Of a stretch of 64,000 bases of DNA, positions 17,433-26,160 are shown piece by piece. Position numbers and translations under genes: made by a program. How positions within the stretch are numbered: position 1 is the stretch's first letter; each line of letters begins with the position of its first letter. This stretch comes from Microbacterium oryzae (GTDB taxonomy: Bacteria; Actinomycetota; Actinomycetes; Actinomycetales; Microbacteriaceae), in the NCBI RefSeq assembly GCF_030406385.1, contig NZ_JAUEPM010000001.1:62001-126000 (forward strand). The letters run 5' to 3'. The notes below the pieces were generated by a model, which made no database searches, was not told the DNA's origin, and saw nothing but the letters and a program-made list of their open reading frames with translations.

Positions 17433-18824
17433 ATGAGCGCAGGGGCAGCATTCGTCCGCACGGGGGATGAGATCGTGATCGCCGATCCGCGAGACGGGTC
17501 GATCGTGGGCGGCGTGCCCGCGGCCGACGCCGAGGAGGTGCGCGCCACGGTCGCGCGCGCCCGGGAGGCCTTCCCCTCATGGCGCGCCACGCCGGCCGCC
17601 GCGCGCGGACAGGCGCTGCGCCGTGCGGCGCACGCGCTGGCCGCGCGGGCGAGCGAGGTCGCCGACCTCGAGCAGCGGGAGAACGGGCGCCTCCGCTCCG
17701 ACGTCGAAGGCGGGATCGGCGCCGCGGTCGACACGCTCCTGCAGTACTCCGAGTACGGGCCCCTCCACCGCGGTCGGAGCCTGCGCGGCGGCGCGGACGC
17801 GCTCGACCTCACGCGCGCCGAGCCTCGCGGCGTGGTCGCCGTCGTCACCCCGTGGAACGACCCGGTCGCGGTCGCCATCGGGCTCATCGGGGCCGCCATC
17901 GCCACGGGCAACACCGTCGTGCACAAGCCCAGCGAGCGCTGCCCGCACCTCGGCCTCCTCATCGGGGAGATCCTCGCCGCCGAGCTGCCCGATGGCGTGC
18001 TGTGCACGGTGAGCGGGCACGCGCAGACCGGCGAGGCCCTCGTGAGCTGCCCCGACGTCGACATGGTCGCCCACGTCGGCTCCACCGCCGCCGGCGAGCG
18101 CATCGCCCGCGCGGTCGCCCTCACCGGAGCGCATCTCATCCGTGAGAACGGCGGCAACGACGCGCTCATCGTCGACGCCGGCGTCGACCCGATCTGGGCG
18201 GCCGGGCAGGCCGCGCTCGGGTCCTTCGCGAACAGCGGCCAGATCTGCACGTCGGTCGAGCGGATCTTCGTCCACCGCGACATCGCCGACGAGTTCCTCA
18301 CGGCGCTCGTCGCCGAAGCGGAGTCCCGCAACGCCTCGAACGCGCTCGCGCCGCTCGTCGACGAGCGCATGCGCGCGGAGGTCGACGCCCAGGTGACCGC
18401 GTCCGTCGCGCAGGGCGCACGCGCGCTCGTCGGAGGGTCCATCCCCGACGGCCCCGGCTGCCACTACCCGGCGACCGTCCTGGTCGACTGCACACCCGCC
18501 GTCCCCGTCTTCCAGAAGGAGACCTTCGGGCCGGTCGCGCCGATCATGATCGTCGACGACTTCGACGAGGCCGTGCGCCTCGCCGCCCATGACGAGCACG
18601 GGCTCGCCGCGAGCGTCCTGACCGCCGACATCGGCCACGCCAACCGGGCCATCGACGCCCTGCCGGTGGGGACGGTCAAGGTGAACGCGGTCTTCGGCGG
18701 CGCGCCGGGCGGCTCCGCCGAGCCGCGGGGCCGCAGCGGCTCCGGGTTCGGCTACGGCCCCGAGCTCCTCGACGAGATGACCACCGTCAAGGTCGTCCAC
18801 CTCTCGCCGGCGGTCACGCGGTGA
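17433..18824 (+). CDS. aldehyde dehydrogenase family protein
   Basis: A 463-residue NAD(P)-dependent ALDH. Visible motifs are VTPWNDPVAVAIG (cofactor fold), KPSERCPHLG, the general base Glu in IRENGGNDAL, and the nucleophile Cys272 in NSGQICTSVERIF, with KETFGPVAP near the C-terminus. The ATG at 17433 follows GGGAGGAG. It heads an operon with the second HldE-like gene (GTGA overlap) and a GT2 gene, so it probably oxidises a sugar-derived aldehyde for the same glycan, although a general detoxification role cannot be excluded. Confidence 0.88.
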   Translation: MSAGAAFVRTGDEIVIADPRDGSIVGGVPAADAEEVRATVARAREAFPSWRATPAAARGQALRRAAHALAARASEVADLEQRENGRLRSDVEGGIGAAVDTLLQYSEYGPLHRGRSLRGGADALDLTRAEPRGVVAVVTPWNDPVAVAIGLIGAAIATGNTVVHKPSERCPHLGLLIGEILAAELPDGVLCTVSGHAQTGEALVSCPDVDMVAHVGSTAAGERIARAVALTGAHLIRENGGNDALIVDAGVDPIWAAGQAALGSFANSGQICTSVERIFVHRDIADEFLTALVAEAESRNASNALAPLVDERMRAEVDAQVTASVAQGARALVGGSIPDGPGCHYPATVLVDCTPAVPVFQKETFGPVAPIMIVDDFDEAVRLAAHDEHGLAASVLTADIGHANRAIDALPVGTVKVNAVFGGAPGGSAEPRGRSGSGFGYGPELLDEMTTVKVVHLSPAVTR

Positions 18825-20302
18825 GCGCGCTCGACGACCTCGGAGTCATCCGGGCCCGCGCGCCGCGGGTCGTCGTCATCGGCGACTACCTGCTCGACGG
18901 CTGGTGGAGCGGCGACATCTCGCGCCTGGCGCGTGAGGCGCCCGCCCCTGTCGTCGATGTCGTCGAGCGCGTGCACGCGCCCGGCGGTGCGGCCAACACT
19001 GCCATGAACCTCGCCGCGCTCGGCGCGCGGGTCGAGGCGGTCGGCGTCGTCGGCGAGGACGAGGCAGGGCGCAGTCTGCGCGCCGCGCTGTCCGAGGCCG
19101 GCGTCGACATCACGCGGCTCCGGCCGGTCGCCGAGACACGCACCACGACGAAGGTGCGCGTGATGTCGGGCGACCAGCTGATGCTGCGCATCGACGAGAC
19201 GCACGAGGGCGGATGGCCGCAGCACGCGATCGAGGGCCTGGTCGCCGACGCGCTGGCCGCGACCGACGGCGCCGACGCGCAGCTCATCTGCGACTACGGA
19301 TCGACGCTCCTCTCCGACGCGGTCGTCGCCGCGCTCGGCGCCGGAAGCCGCCCGGCGCTGCGCGTCGTCGACGCCCACGATCTGGCTCGCTGGCGCGGGC
19401 TCGAGCCCGACCTCGTGACCCCGAACGCGGGCGAGACCGAGCGCGTGCTCGGGGCGCCGCTGGGTGCGGGCGAGGAACGGCCGGAGCGGGTGGCAGCGCA
19501 CGCCGCGGACATCCTCGCGGCCTCGGGAGCGCACGCGGCCGTCGTCACGCTCGACCGCACCGGGACCGTGCTCCTGCAGCCCGGCCATCCGCCGCTGCGC
19601 ACGCACGCGCATCCGACGCCGGAGAAGCAGGCATCCGGCGCAGGCGACGTCTTCGTCGCCGCGCTCACCGTGGCCGCGGCGGCGGGGCTGCCGGTGACCT
19701 CCGCGTGCGCTCTGGCGCAGCAGGCCGCCGACGTCGCAGTGCGGAAGCCCGGCACCTGCGTGTGCTCGCTCGACGAGCTCGCCGCCTGGGCGGGGCGCCC
19801 CTCCGACGCCGCGCTCACGGCCGATCAGCTCGCCGCCGAGATCGAGCGGCACCGCGCGGCGGGCGAGCGCATCGTCTTCACCAACGGCTGCTTCGACGTG
19901 CTGCACCGCGGGCACACGAGCTACCTGCGCCAGGCCAAGCGCCTGGGCGACGTGCTCGTCGTGGCGGTGAACGGCGACGACTCCGTGCGGCGGCTGAAGG
20001 GCCCGGACCGGCCGGTGAACGGCTCCTCCGACCGCGCGAACGTGCTCGCGGCCCTGGAGTGCGTGGACTACGTCACGGTGTTCGACGAGGACACGCCATC
20101 GGCGCTCATCCGCCGGCTGCGCCCCGACGTCTACGCCAAGGGCGGGGACTACACCCCGGAGATGCTGGCGGAGACGGCCGAGGTGCGCGCCGTGGGGGGC
20201 GAGGTGGCCATCCTCGACTACGTCTCCGATCACTCGACAACCGAGATCCTCGGCCGCATCCGAGCGGTGCCGGCCGCCACGGAGGGGATGCCGCCGCGAT
20301 GA
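18821..20302 (+). CDS. hldE: bifunctional heptose kinase/nucleotidyltransferase (HldE-like), copy 2
   Basis: A 493-residue fusion close to canonical HldE. The kinase domain has VVIGDYLLDGWWSGDISR, PGGAANTAMNLAALGARV, TTTKVRVMSGDQLMLRID and the active-site ASGAGDVFVAAL. The C-terminal nucleotidyltransferase has FTNGCFDVLHRGHTSYLRQA (H-x-G-H), VNGDDSVRRLKGPDRPVN and YAKGGDYTPEML, ending in SDHSTTEIL. Together these activities make heptose 1,7-bisphosphate and ADP-heptose. It starts at GTG 18821 within the ALDH stop and is followed by GT2 through an ATGA overlap. The presence of a second paralogue suggests two distinct sugars or redundancy. Confidence 0.9.
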   Translation: MSALDDLGVIRARAPRVVVIGDYLLDGWWSGDISRLAREAPAPVVDVVERVHAPGGAANTAMNLAALGARVEAVGVVGEDEAGRSLRAALSEAGVDITRLRPVAETRTTTKVRVMSGDQLMLRIDETHEGGWPQHAIEGLVADALAATDGADAQLICDYGSTLLSDAVVAALGAGSRPALRVVDAHDLARWRGLEPDLVTPNAGETERVLGAPLGAGEERPERVAAHAADILAASGAHAAVVTLDRTGTVLLQPGHPPLRTHAHPTPEKQASGAGDVFVAALTVAAAAGLPVTSACALAQQAADVAVRKPGTCVCSLDELAAWAGRPSDAALTADQLAAEIERHRAAGERIVFTNGCFDVLHRGHTSYLRQAKRLGDVLVVAVNGDDSVRRLKGPDRPVNGSSDRANVLAALECVDYVTVFDEDTPSALIRRLRPDVYAKGGDYTPEMLAETAEVRAVGGEVAILDYVSDHSTTEILGRIRAVPAATEGMPPR

Positions 20303-21321
20303 TCCCGATCAGCCGCCGGGGCGCCGCGCGCTGGGCGCTCCCCGCCGAGCCGGCCCGACCAGCGGTCGACGTGCTCATCCCGAGCGCCGGGCGCGCGTCG
20401 GCGCTCGCGGTGACGCTCGCCGGCCTCGCCGCGCAGGACGACCCGACGTTCCGCGTGGTCGTGAGCGACCAGTCCGACGACGGCGCCGCGGCGGTCGACC
20501 CCGCCGTGCAGGCCATGGTCCGCGTCCTGCGCGCGCAGGGCCGTCCGGTCGAGGTCGTGGCGCACCTGCCGCGTCGGGGGATGGCCGAGCAGCGGCAGTT
20601 CCTCCTCGAGCAGGCCGGGGCCCCGCGCGTGCTGTTCCTCGACGACGACGTGTGGCTGGAGCCGGGCGCGCTCGCGCGACTCGACGCCGCCCTGACGGAG
20701 GCCGCCTGCGGCTTCGTCGGGTACGCCGTGCAGGGTCTGTCCTACCTGGCCGACGTGCGCCCGCACGAGCGGACGACGTTCGAGCCGTGGGGCCCCGATG
20801 GCGTGCGACCCGAGCGGATCCGCCGCGGCTCCCCCGGCTTCGACCGCTGGCCCCTGCACAACGCCGCGAACCTCGCGCACGAGGCCGCCGAGCGCGGACT
20901 GTCCGACGATGACCGCCTCGCGTACCGCATCGCGTGGGTCGGCGGCTGCGTGCTGTTCGACCGGCAGGCGCTCGAGGCGGCGGGCGGCTTCGATTTTTGG
21001 CCGCGCCTGCCCGTCGCGCATGCGGGCGAGGACGTGGCCGCGCAGTGGCGCGTCATGGAGACGGCGGGCGGGGCCGGGGTCCTCCCCAGCGGCGCCGTGC
21101 ATCTCGAGGCGCCCACCACCATCGTCGACCGGCGCGTGGAGGCGACAGACGTCGTCTTCGGCCGATCGCAGGCGGGCCCGGACGGGTCCGACACCGAGAG
21201 AGGAGAGAAGGATGAGCGACACCCCGAACCCGATTCAGGTGCAGAAGCACCTGGGCGGCATCGACTATCCCGCGACCAAGGAGGACATCCTCGCCTCGGC
21301 GCGCGAGTCGGGAGCCGATGA
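20299..21321 (+). CDS. glycosyltransferase family 2
   Basis: A 340-residue GT-A enzyme. VDVLIPSAGRASALAVTLAG opens the fold, VVVSDQSDD is the nucleotide site, and VLFLDDDVWLEPGAL holds the metal-binding DDD (DXD-like). HAGEDVAAQWRVME provides the late ED motif. The reading frame runs 110 nt into the downstream DUF2795 gene, so the last ~37 residues (rich in Arg/Glu/Gly) lie on top of that gene and look non-domain. It is the third gene of the 17433 operon and likely adds a sugar to the same glycan. Confidence 0.82.
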   Translation: MIPISRRGAARWALPAEPARPAVDVLIPSAGRASALAVTLAGLAAQDDPTFRVVVSDQSDDGAAAVDPAVQAMVRVLRAQGRPVEVVAHLPRRGMAEQRQFLLEQAGAPRVLFLDDDVWLEPGALARLDAALTEAACGFVGYAVQGLSYLADVRPHERTTFEPWGPDGVRPERIRRGSPGFDRWPLHNAANLAHEAAERGLSDDDRLAYRIAWVGGCVLFDRQALEAAGGFDFWPRLPVAHAGEDVAAQWRVMETAGGAGVLPSGAVHLEAPTTIVDRRVEATDVVFGRSQAGPDGSDTERGEKDERHPEPDSGAEAPGRHRLSRDQGGHPRLGARVGSR

Positions 21322-21409
21322 CGACATCATGAAGGCGCTCGAGGCCATCCCCGACGGCGAGTACGACGCGCCGACGGCGGTGAGCTCGGCGATCGCCGAC
21401 GCGAACTGA
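21212..21409 (+). CDS. DUF2795 domain protein
   Basis: A 65-residue protein that starts MSDTPNPIQVQKHLGGIDYP and contains TKEDILASARESGADDDIM and LEAIPDGEYDAPTAVS, the whole of the small DUF2795 domain. The ATG at 21212 follows AGGAGAGAAGG, a strong ribosome site, although it lies inside the GT2 frame. DUF2795 proteins are small, soluble and of unknown function, widespread in actinobacteria. Confidence 0.85.
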   Translation: MSDTPNPIQVQKHLGGIDYPATKEDILASARESGADDDIMKALEAIPDGEYDAPTAVSSAIADAN

Positions 21410-21415
21410 GCACGA

Positions 21416-21453
21416 GGAAGCGGCGGGGACGGCCAGCCGTCCCCGCCGCTTCC
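21416..21453. terminator. bidirectional hairpin terminator
   Basis: A perfect 17-bp stem (arms 21416-21432 and 21437-21453) with a 4-nt loop sits between DUF2795 (+) and a convergent SDR gene (-). It is the strongest hairpin in this part of the window. Confidence 0.85.
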
Positions 21454-21459
21454 TGTCGG

Positions 21460-22284
21460 TCAGACCGTGCGCCAGTCGTGCGACGTGACCGCCGCCCCGG
21501 CCTGCGGGCCCATCTGGAGCATGCCGCCGTCGACCGCGATCGACGTGCCGGTGATGTAGCTCGCCTCGGGCGACGCGAGGAATGCGATGAGGGCGGCGAC
21601 CTCGCGGGCGTCGCCGGGGCGACCGAGGGGGATGCCAGGGCGGTCCACGGTGTGCGGGTCGACATCCTCGTTGCCGGTCATCGCGGTGGCGATCTCACCG
21701 GGCGCGACGCTCACGGCCGTGATGCCGGTGCTCCCCAGCTCCAGCGCGATGCTCTTCATGAGCCCGCCCAGGCCGTGCTTCGCGGCGTCGTAGACGCTGG
21801 AGCCCACCATGGGCTGGTGCGCGTGCACACTCGTGACGGCGATGAGGCGTCCGCCCTGACCGGCCGCGACCATCCGCCGCGCCGCGCGCTGCAGGCAGAT
21901 GAAGGCGCCGGTGAGGTCGATGTCGACCACCTGGCGCCACTGGTCGAGGCGCAGGTCGAGGAACGGCGTCTGCGATCCCGCTCCCGCGTTGTTGACGAAG
22001 ACGTCCAGGCTGCCGAGCTCGTCGGCCATCCGATCGATGACGTCGCCGCAGGCGGGGATGTCGCTCACGTCGAGGCGCTCGACGACCGCGCGCGAGCCGT
22101 GCGCACGCACCTCCTCGGCAGTCGCCGCGGCGCCGTCCTCGTCCTGGAACCAGGTGATGCCCACGTCCATGCCTGCTGCGGCGAGCGCGACCGCGGTGGC
22201 GCGACCGATGCCGGAGTCGGCGCCCGTGACGATGGCGCGGCGGACGACGGGCGGATGGGTGCTGGCTGAGATGTCGTTCGTCAT
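21460..22284 (-). CDS. SDR family oxidoreductase (glucose dehydrogenase/FabG-like)
   Basis: A 274-residue classical SDR. VTGADSGIGRATAVALA is the dinucleotide loop, NNAGAGSQTPF the structural NNAG, VTSVHAHQP carries the catalytic Ser and YDAAKHG the Y-x3-K. VAPGEIATAMTG and YITGTSIAVDGGM complete the family pattern. The ATG at 22284 is used although its ribosome site is weak; starts up to 36 nt upstream are possible. It is convergent with DUF2795 and divergent from the F420 enzyme. The substrate is unknown. Confidence 0.86.
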   Translation of the reverse strand: MTNDISASTHPPVVRRAIVTGADSGIGRATAVALAAAGMDVGITWFQDEDGAAATAEEVRAHGSRAVVERLDVSDIPACGDVIDRMADELGSLDVFVNNAGAGSQTPFLDLRLDQWRQVVDIDLTGAFICLQRAARRMVAAGQGGRLIAVTSVHAHQPMVGSSVYDAAKHGLGGLMKSIALELGSTGITAVSVAPGEIATAMTGNEDVDPHTVDRPGIPLGRPGDAREVAALIAFLASPEASYITGTSIAVDGGMLQMGPQAGAAVTSHDWRTV

Positions 22285-22385
22285 GGCGGCAACGTTGCCC
22301 GGCACCAGGGCGCGTGGCAAGCCCCTGTTCGCGGCGTCTTCCAGCGTCTAGCGTGCGGAGGAACCGCCAGAGCAGGGAGAGGGAT

Positions 22386-23357
22386 ATGACGCGTTTCGGA
22401 TACACGCTGATGACCGAGCAGAGCGGACCGCGCGAACTCGTGCGATACGCCCAGGCCGCGGAGAACGCGGGCTTCGACTACCTCGCGAGCAGCGACCACT
22501 ATTCGCCGTGGCTCGTGAGCCAGGGGCACGCGCCGTATGCGTGGACCGTGCTCGGCGCGGTGGCGCAGGCCACGTCGCGTGTGGAGCTCATGACCTACGT
22601 CACCTGCCCGACGATGCGCTACCACCCCGCCGTCGTCGCGCAGAAGGCCGCGACGCTGCAGGAGCTCTCCGAAGGGCGCTTCCTCCTCGGGCTCGGCTCG
22701 GGCGAGAACCTCAACGAGCACGTCGTGGGCGAAGGATGGCCGGCCGTGCACGCGCGTCAGGACATGCTGGTGGAGGCGATCGAGATCATCCGCGCGCTGC
22801 ACACCGGGGATCTCATCACCTACGAGGGCGAGTACTTCCGGGTCGACTCCGCGCGCATCTGGGACTGCCCCGTCAGCGGCGTGCCGATCGGCGTCGCGGT
22901 GTCGGGACCGAGCTCCATCGCCGAATTCGCCCCGCTGGGCGACCATCTCATCACGACGGAGCCGGACGGCGAGCTCCTGCAGGCGTGGGACGGCGCACGC
23001 GAGGGCGAGGAGCCGTCGCGGAAGATCGGGCAGATCCCGATCTCGTGGGACCCCGACCGGGAGCGGGCCGTGGCGCGCGCGCACGACCAGTTCCGCTGGT
23101 TCGCTGGCGGATGGTCGGTGAACGCCGATCTGCCGACGCCGGCGGGCTTCCAGGGCGCGAGCGCGTACGTGCGTCCCGAGGACGTCGCGGAGTCCATCGC
23201 GTGCGGGCCCGATCTCGACGTCCTCGCCGAGAGCGTGCGCCCCTTCGTCGACGCGGGCTTCACCGATGTCGCGATCGTGCAGGTGGGCGACGAGCAGCAG
23301 GAGCGCTTCCTCGCGGAGGTCGCGGAGCCGCTGCTGGAGCGGCTCCGCGACCTCTGA
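22386..23357 (+). CDS. F420-dependent LLM-class oxidoreductase (TIGR03557 group)
   Basis: A 323-residue luciferase-like TIM-barrel enzyme. The N-terminus FGYTLMTEQSGPRELVRYA and the SDHYSPW motif match the F420-dependent glucose-6-phosphate dehydrogenase-like subgroup. TCPTMRYHPAVVAQKAATL, LGLGSGENLNEHVVGEGWP and AVSGPSSIAEFA follow in the usual order. The ATG at 22386 has AGGGAGAGG upstream. It implies that the organism makes coenzyme F420, as most actinobacteria do. The substrate is unknown, since the sugar specificity of true FGD is not established for this group. Confidence 0.88.
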   Translation: MTRFGYTLMTEQSGPRELVRYAQAAENAGFDYLASSDHYSPWLVSQGHAPYAWTVLGAVAQATSRVELMTYVTCPTMRYHPAVVAQKAATLQELSEGRFLLGLGSGENLNEHVVGEGWPAVHARQDMLVEAIEIIRALHTGDLITYEGEYFRVDSARIWDCPVSGVPIGVAVSGPSSIAEFAPLGDHLITTEPDGELLQAWDGAREGEEPSRKIGQIPISWDPDRERAVARAHDQFRWFAGGWSVNADLPTPAGFQGASAYVRPEDVAESIACGPDLDVLAESVRPFVDAGFTDVAIVQVGDEQQERFLAEVAEPLLERLRDL

Positions 23358-23369
23358 CGCGCTCCCGCG

Positions 23370-23561
23370 CTACTGCGCGGGGCCGAGCTCCTCGACGGCG
23401 TCGTCTGCGATGTCGTCGAGGGGCAGGTCGGGCTTCGGCTCCTCCTGGTCGACGGTCTGCTCCGGAATCCCGCCGGGATCGGCGATCCCATGCTCCTTTG
23501 CGATCCGGTTGTACTCCTCGGCGTCGGCCATGGCCTTGCCCTCGTCAGGTTGGTCGCTCAT
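23370..23561 (-). CDS. small acidic hypothetical protein
   Basis: A 63-residue, acidic, Pro-rich protein (DEGKAMADAEEYNRIAKEHG, then a Gln/Glu/Pro/Asp tail). GAGAGGA precedes the ATG at 23561. It lies 20 nt downstream of the DUF2188 gene on the same strand and probably forms a two-gene unit with it. No family is recognised; composition suggests an unstructured soluble protein. Confidence 0.6.
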   Translation of the reverse strand: MSDQPDEGKAMADAEEYNRIAKEHGIADPGGIPEQTVDQEEPKPDLPLDDIADDAVEELGPAQ

Positions 23562-23581
23562 CTGCGGGTCCTCTCGCCGGG

Positions 23582-23866
23582 TCAGCCGGACGGGTTGTCA
23601 AGCGGGCGGTCGTGCTCGTCGGTGGTGTCGGGCAGCAGCTCGTCTCGCGCGGCATCAGCATCGGCATCGCTCTGCTCGTCGGTGGCGACGCCGGTCGCCT
23701 CGCTGTCGTGCACCCGGTGGGGGATGCCGAGCTCCTCCGCGAGGGCCCTGCCGGCCGCCACCGCCTCGTCCCGGCTCGCGAAGCTCTGCGAGTTCTCGCT
23801 CTCCCCCGGGACGCGGCTCACCCACTGCCCGCGCTTCGAGATCGTCTCCACATGTCGTTCCGTCAT
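23582..23866 (-). CDS. DUF2188 domain protein
   Basis: A 94-residue protein. The first half is a DUF2188 domain: HVETISKRGQWVSRVPGE, then SFASRDEAVAAGRALAEE, the beta-strand/helix pattern of this small family in which damaged-strand and helix read like a hyperosmolarity- or stress-linked fold. The second half is acidic and likely disordered (EQSDADADAARDELL). GAGAAGGGCG precedes the ATG at 23866. The function of the family is unknown. Confidence 0.78.
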   Translation of the reverse strand: MTERHVETISKRGQWVSRVPGESENSQSFASRDEAVAAGRALAEELGIPHRVHDSEATGVATDEQSDADADAARDELLPDTTDEHDRPLDNPSG

Positions 23867-23956
23867 GCGTCCGCCCTTCTCGTCGGTGTCGTTCCTCCAC
23901 GCTAGGTCGCGCTGCTGCGGCCACGGAAGGGGTTGCGCGGGAGGCCTCCGACCGGG

Positions 23957-24919
23957 TCAGCCGCGCAGCCGCGCGATGAGCGCCCGCTCGTCGGCGTCGG
24001 AGAGGCCCGCAGCTCCCGCCTCGCCGCCGCCCTCACGCCAAGCGAGCACGTCGCGGAGCGTCTCGACGGGCGGCCGGAGCACGAGGCCGCGCTCCACCGC
24101 CCGGGTGGCCGACCGGGCGAGCATCGGCCAGGCGGACCGGTCGGCGATCCACAGCGGCAGCGAGCGCGGTCCCATCCACTCCCTCACCCCCTGCTCCTGC
24201 AGCCACGCGGTGGGAGCAGGCAGCAGCCCGGCCGCGCCGCCGGCGACGGCGCGGGCGCTCTCCAGGTGCTCGCCGAGCGGAACGACAGGGCCGACCGCGT
24301 CGTACACGCCGGCGAGCTCCCCCTCGAGGGCGTGCACGAGCCAGGCGGCGAGGTCGCGCACGTCGATGATCGATGTCGGCTGCTCGGACGCGTCGGGAAC
24401 GAGAACGACGCCGTCCGCCGCCGGGTGCGCGAAGCGCCAGGGCCAGTAGCTCGTCCGGCCCGACCCATCGCCCGGCCCCCCGATGAGCCCGGGCCGGACG
24501 ATGAGCGAGCGTGCGGCGCCGAACCCCGCGAGCACCGCGGCCTCGCAGGCGACCTTGGCCGGTCCGTAGTCCTCCACGCCGCCCATGCGCTCGCCGGCGA
24601 GCGCGGGCACCGTGCCCTCGTCGTCAGCGCCCGTGTAGACGCTCACCGTCGAAACCAGGAGGTAGCGGGCGGCGTCGAGATCGCGGACGGCGCGTCGGAC
24701 GTGCACGGGCTCCCGCCCGACATCGACGACCGCGTCCCAATGCTCGCCGCTCACGATGCGCAGCCCCGCGTCGTCGTCGCGGTCGACCACGACATGACGC
24801 ACCCCGATCGGCAGTGCGTCGCCGCGGCACGCGCACGTGACGTCGTGGCCGCGCGCGAGCGCGGCGCGAGCGAATTCGCGGCCCAGCCACCCGGTGCCGC
24901 CCAGCAGGAGGATCCTCAT
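23957..24919 (-). CDS. NAD-dependent epimerase/dehydratase (extended SDR)
   Basis: A 320-residue extended SDR. The N-terminal MRILLLGGTGWLGREFARA is the Rossmann loop G-x2-G-x2-G. STVSVYTG carries the central Ser and EDYGPAKVACE the Y-x3-K. VRPGLIGGPGDGSGRTSYWP lies in the substrate-binding part. It resembles the reductases usually annotated as NAD-dependent epimerase or isoflavone reductase-like. The start is ATG 24919. It is divergent from the Gfo/Idh/MocA gene. A nucleotide sugar or other small substrate is possible; none can be named. Confidence 0.84.
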   Translation of the reverse strand: MRILLLGGTGWLGREFARAALARGHDVTCACRGDALPIGVRHVVVDRDDDAGLRIVSGEHWDAVVDVGREPVHVRRAVRDLDAARYLLVSTVSVYTGADDEGTVPALAGERMGGVEDYGPAKVACEAAVLAGFGAARSLIVRPGLIGGPGDGSGRTSYWPWRFAHPAADGVVLVPDASEQPTSIIDVRDLAAWLVHALEGELAGVYDAVGPVVPLGEHLESARAVAGGAAGLLPAPTAWLQEQGVREWMGPRSLPLWIADRSAWPMLARSATRAVERGLVLRPPVETLRDVLAWREGGGEAGAAGLSDADERALIARLRG

Positions 24920-25041
24920 GCCGCCATCCCACCAGCACCGCCGCCGCACGGGAAGCCCGCAGATCGCCTCTCGACCTGACCCGGTGCACCTGGTTGACTG
25001 CCGGGGAGAGCGCCGCAGCCGACGAAAGAGGAACCGTGACC

Positions 25042-26160
25042 ATGCCCTCCCCCTCCCCCGGTCGTCCGCTGCGAGCGGGAGTCGTCGGCATCGGCTGGGC
25101 CGGCCAGCAGCACATGGCCGCCTACGCCGCCGCATCCGACGTCGAGCTCGTCGCGATCGCCGGCAAGGAGGAGGCCATCCGCGCGGAGCTCGCCGCCGCC
25201 TATGGCGTCTCCCGCACGTACGCGGACTGGGAGGAGATGATCGCGCGCGGCGACCTCGATGTGGTGAGCGTGGCGGTGCCGACATTCCTCCACGCCCCGA
25301 TCACGATCGCGGCGCTCGGCACGGGCGCGCACGTGCTGTGCGAGAAGCCGATCGCCCGCACCGGCGTCGAGGGCCAGGCCATGGTCGACGCCGCCCGCGC
25401 GGCCGGCCGCATCCTCGAGATCACCTTCAACCATCGGCGGCGCGGCGACATCGAGGCCATCCGCGCGGCGGTCGAGGACGGCACCATCGGCCGCCCGTAC
25501 CACGCGCGGGCGATGTGGCTGCGACGGGCGGGGATTCCCGCGCTCGGCAGCTGGTTCACGAACGCCGAGATGTCCGGCGGCGGCCCGCTCGTCGACCTCG
25601 GGGTCCACGTGCTGGACTGGACGCTGCACCTCATGGGCGAGCCGAGGGTCACCGCCGTCTCCGCCGTGACCCACTCCGAGCTCGGCCCGCGCGGGCTCGG
25701 CGGGTCGGGGGCGGTCAAGCACGGCACCGGAAGCGCCTACGAGGTCGAGGACCTCGCCACCGCCCTCCTGCGGCTGGAGGGCGGCGGCTCCATCGTGCTG
25801 GAGACGAGCTGGGCCTCCCACCGCTCCACGCCCGACCAGTTCGGGATCACGCTGTACGGCACCGACGGCGGCGCTGACCTGTCCGTGGTCGACTACGCGC
25901 CCTCGGGAGAGCTCACGATCTTCACCGGCGACGGCGAGACGAGCGTCGACACCCCGGTCGCCGCGCCTCCCGGCCGCGGCCACGCGGCCGTTGTCGAGAC
26001 ATTCCTCTCCCACGTCGCCGACCCCTCATCCTGGCCGACCCACGACGGATCGATCGGCCTCAGCCGCGCCCGCATCGTGGACGCCTGCTATGCATCCGCC
26101 GCGGCCGGCCGGGAGGTCGCCCTCGGCCCGGAACTCGAGATCATCGGAGGACGCCCATGA
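25042..26160 (+). CDS. Gfo/Idh/MocA family oxidoreductase
   Basis: A 372-residue NAD(P)-dependent sugar or polyol dehydrogenase. AGVVGIGWAGQQHMAAYA is the Rossmann fold, LCEKPIARTG is the family's E-K-P motif (Lys catalytic), and PLVDLGVHVLDWTLHLMG contains the D-x-G-x-H site. The start is ATG 25042, with GTG 25036 as an alternative behind AAAGAGGAA. It overlaps the ThuA gene by 4 nt (ATGA), a pairing common in sugar-catabolic loci, so both probably act on one carbohydrate such as a glucoside or trehalose derivative (inference). Confidence 0.88.
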   Translation: MPSPSPGRPLRAGVVGIGWAGQQHMAAYAAASDVELVAIAGKEEAIRAELAAAYGVSRTYADWEEMIARGDLDVVSVAVPTFLHAPITIAALGTGAHVLCEKPIARTGVEGQAMVDAARAAGRILEITFNHRRRGDIEAIRAAVEDGTIGRPYHARAMWLRRAGIPALGSWFTNAEMSGGGPLVDLGVHVLDWTLHLMGEPRVTAVSAVTHSELGPRGLGGSGAVKHGTGSAYEVEDLATALLRLEGGGSIVLETSWASHRSTPDQFGITLYGTDGGADLSVVDYAPSGELTIFTGDGETSVDTPVAAPPGRGHAAVVETFLSHVADPSSWPTHDGSIGLSRARIVDACYASAAAGREVALGPELEIIGGRP

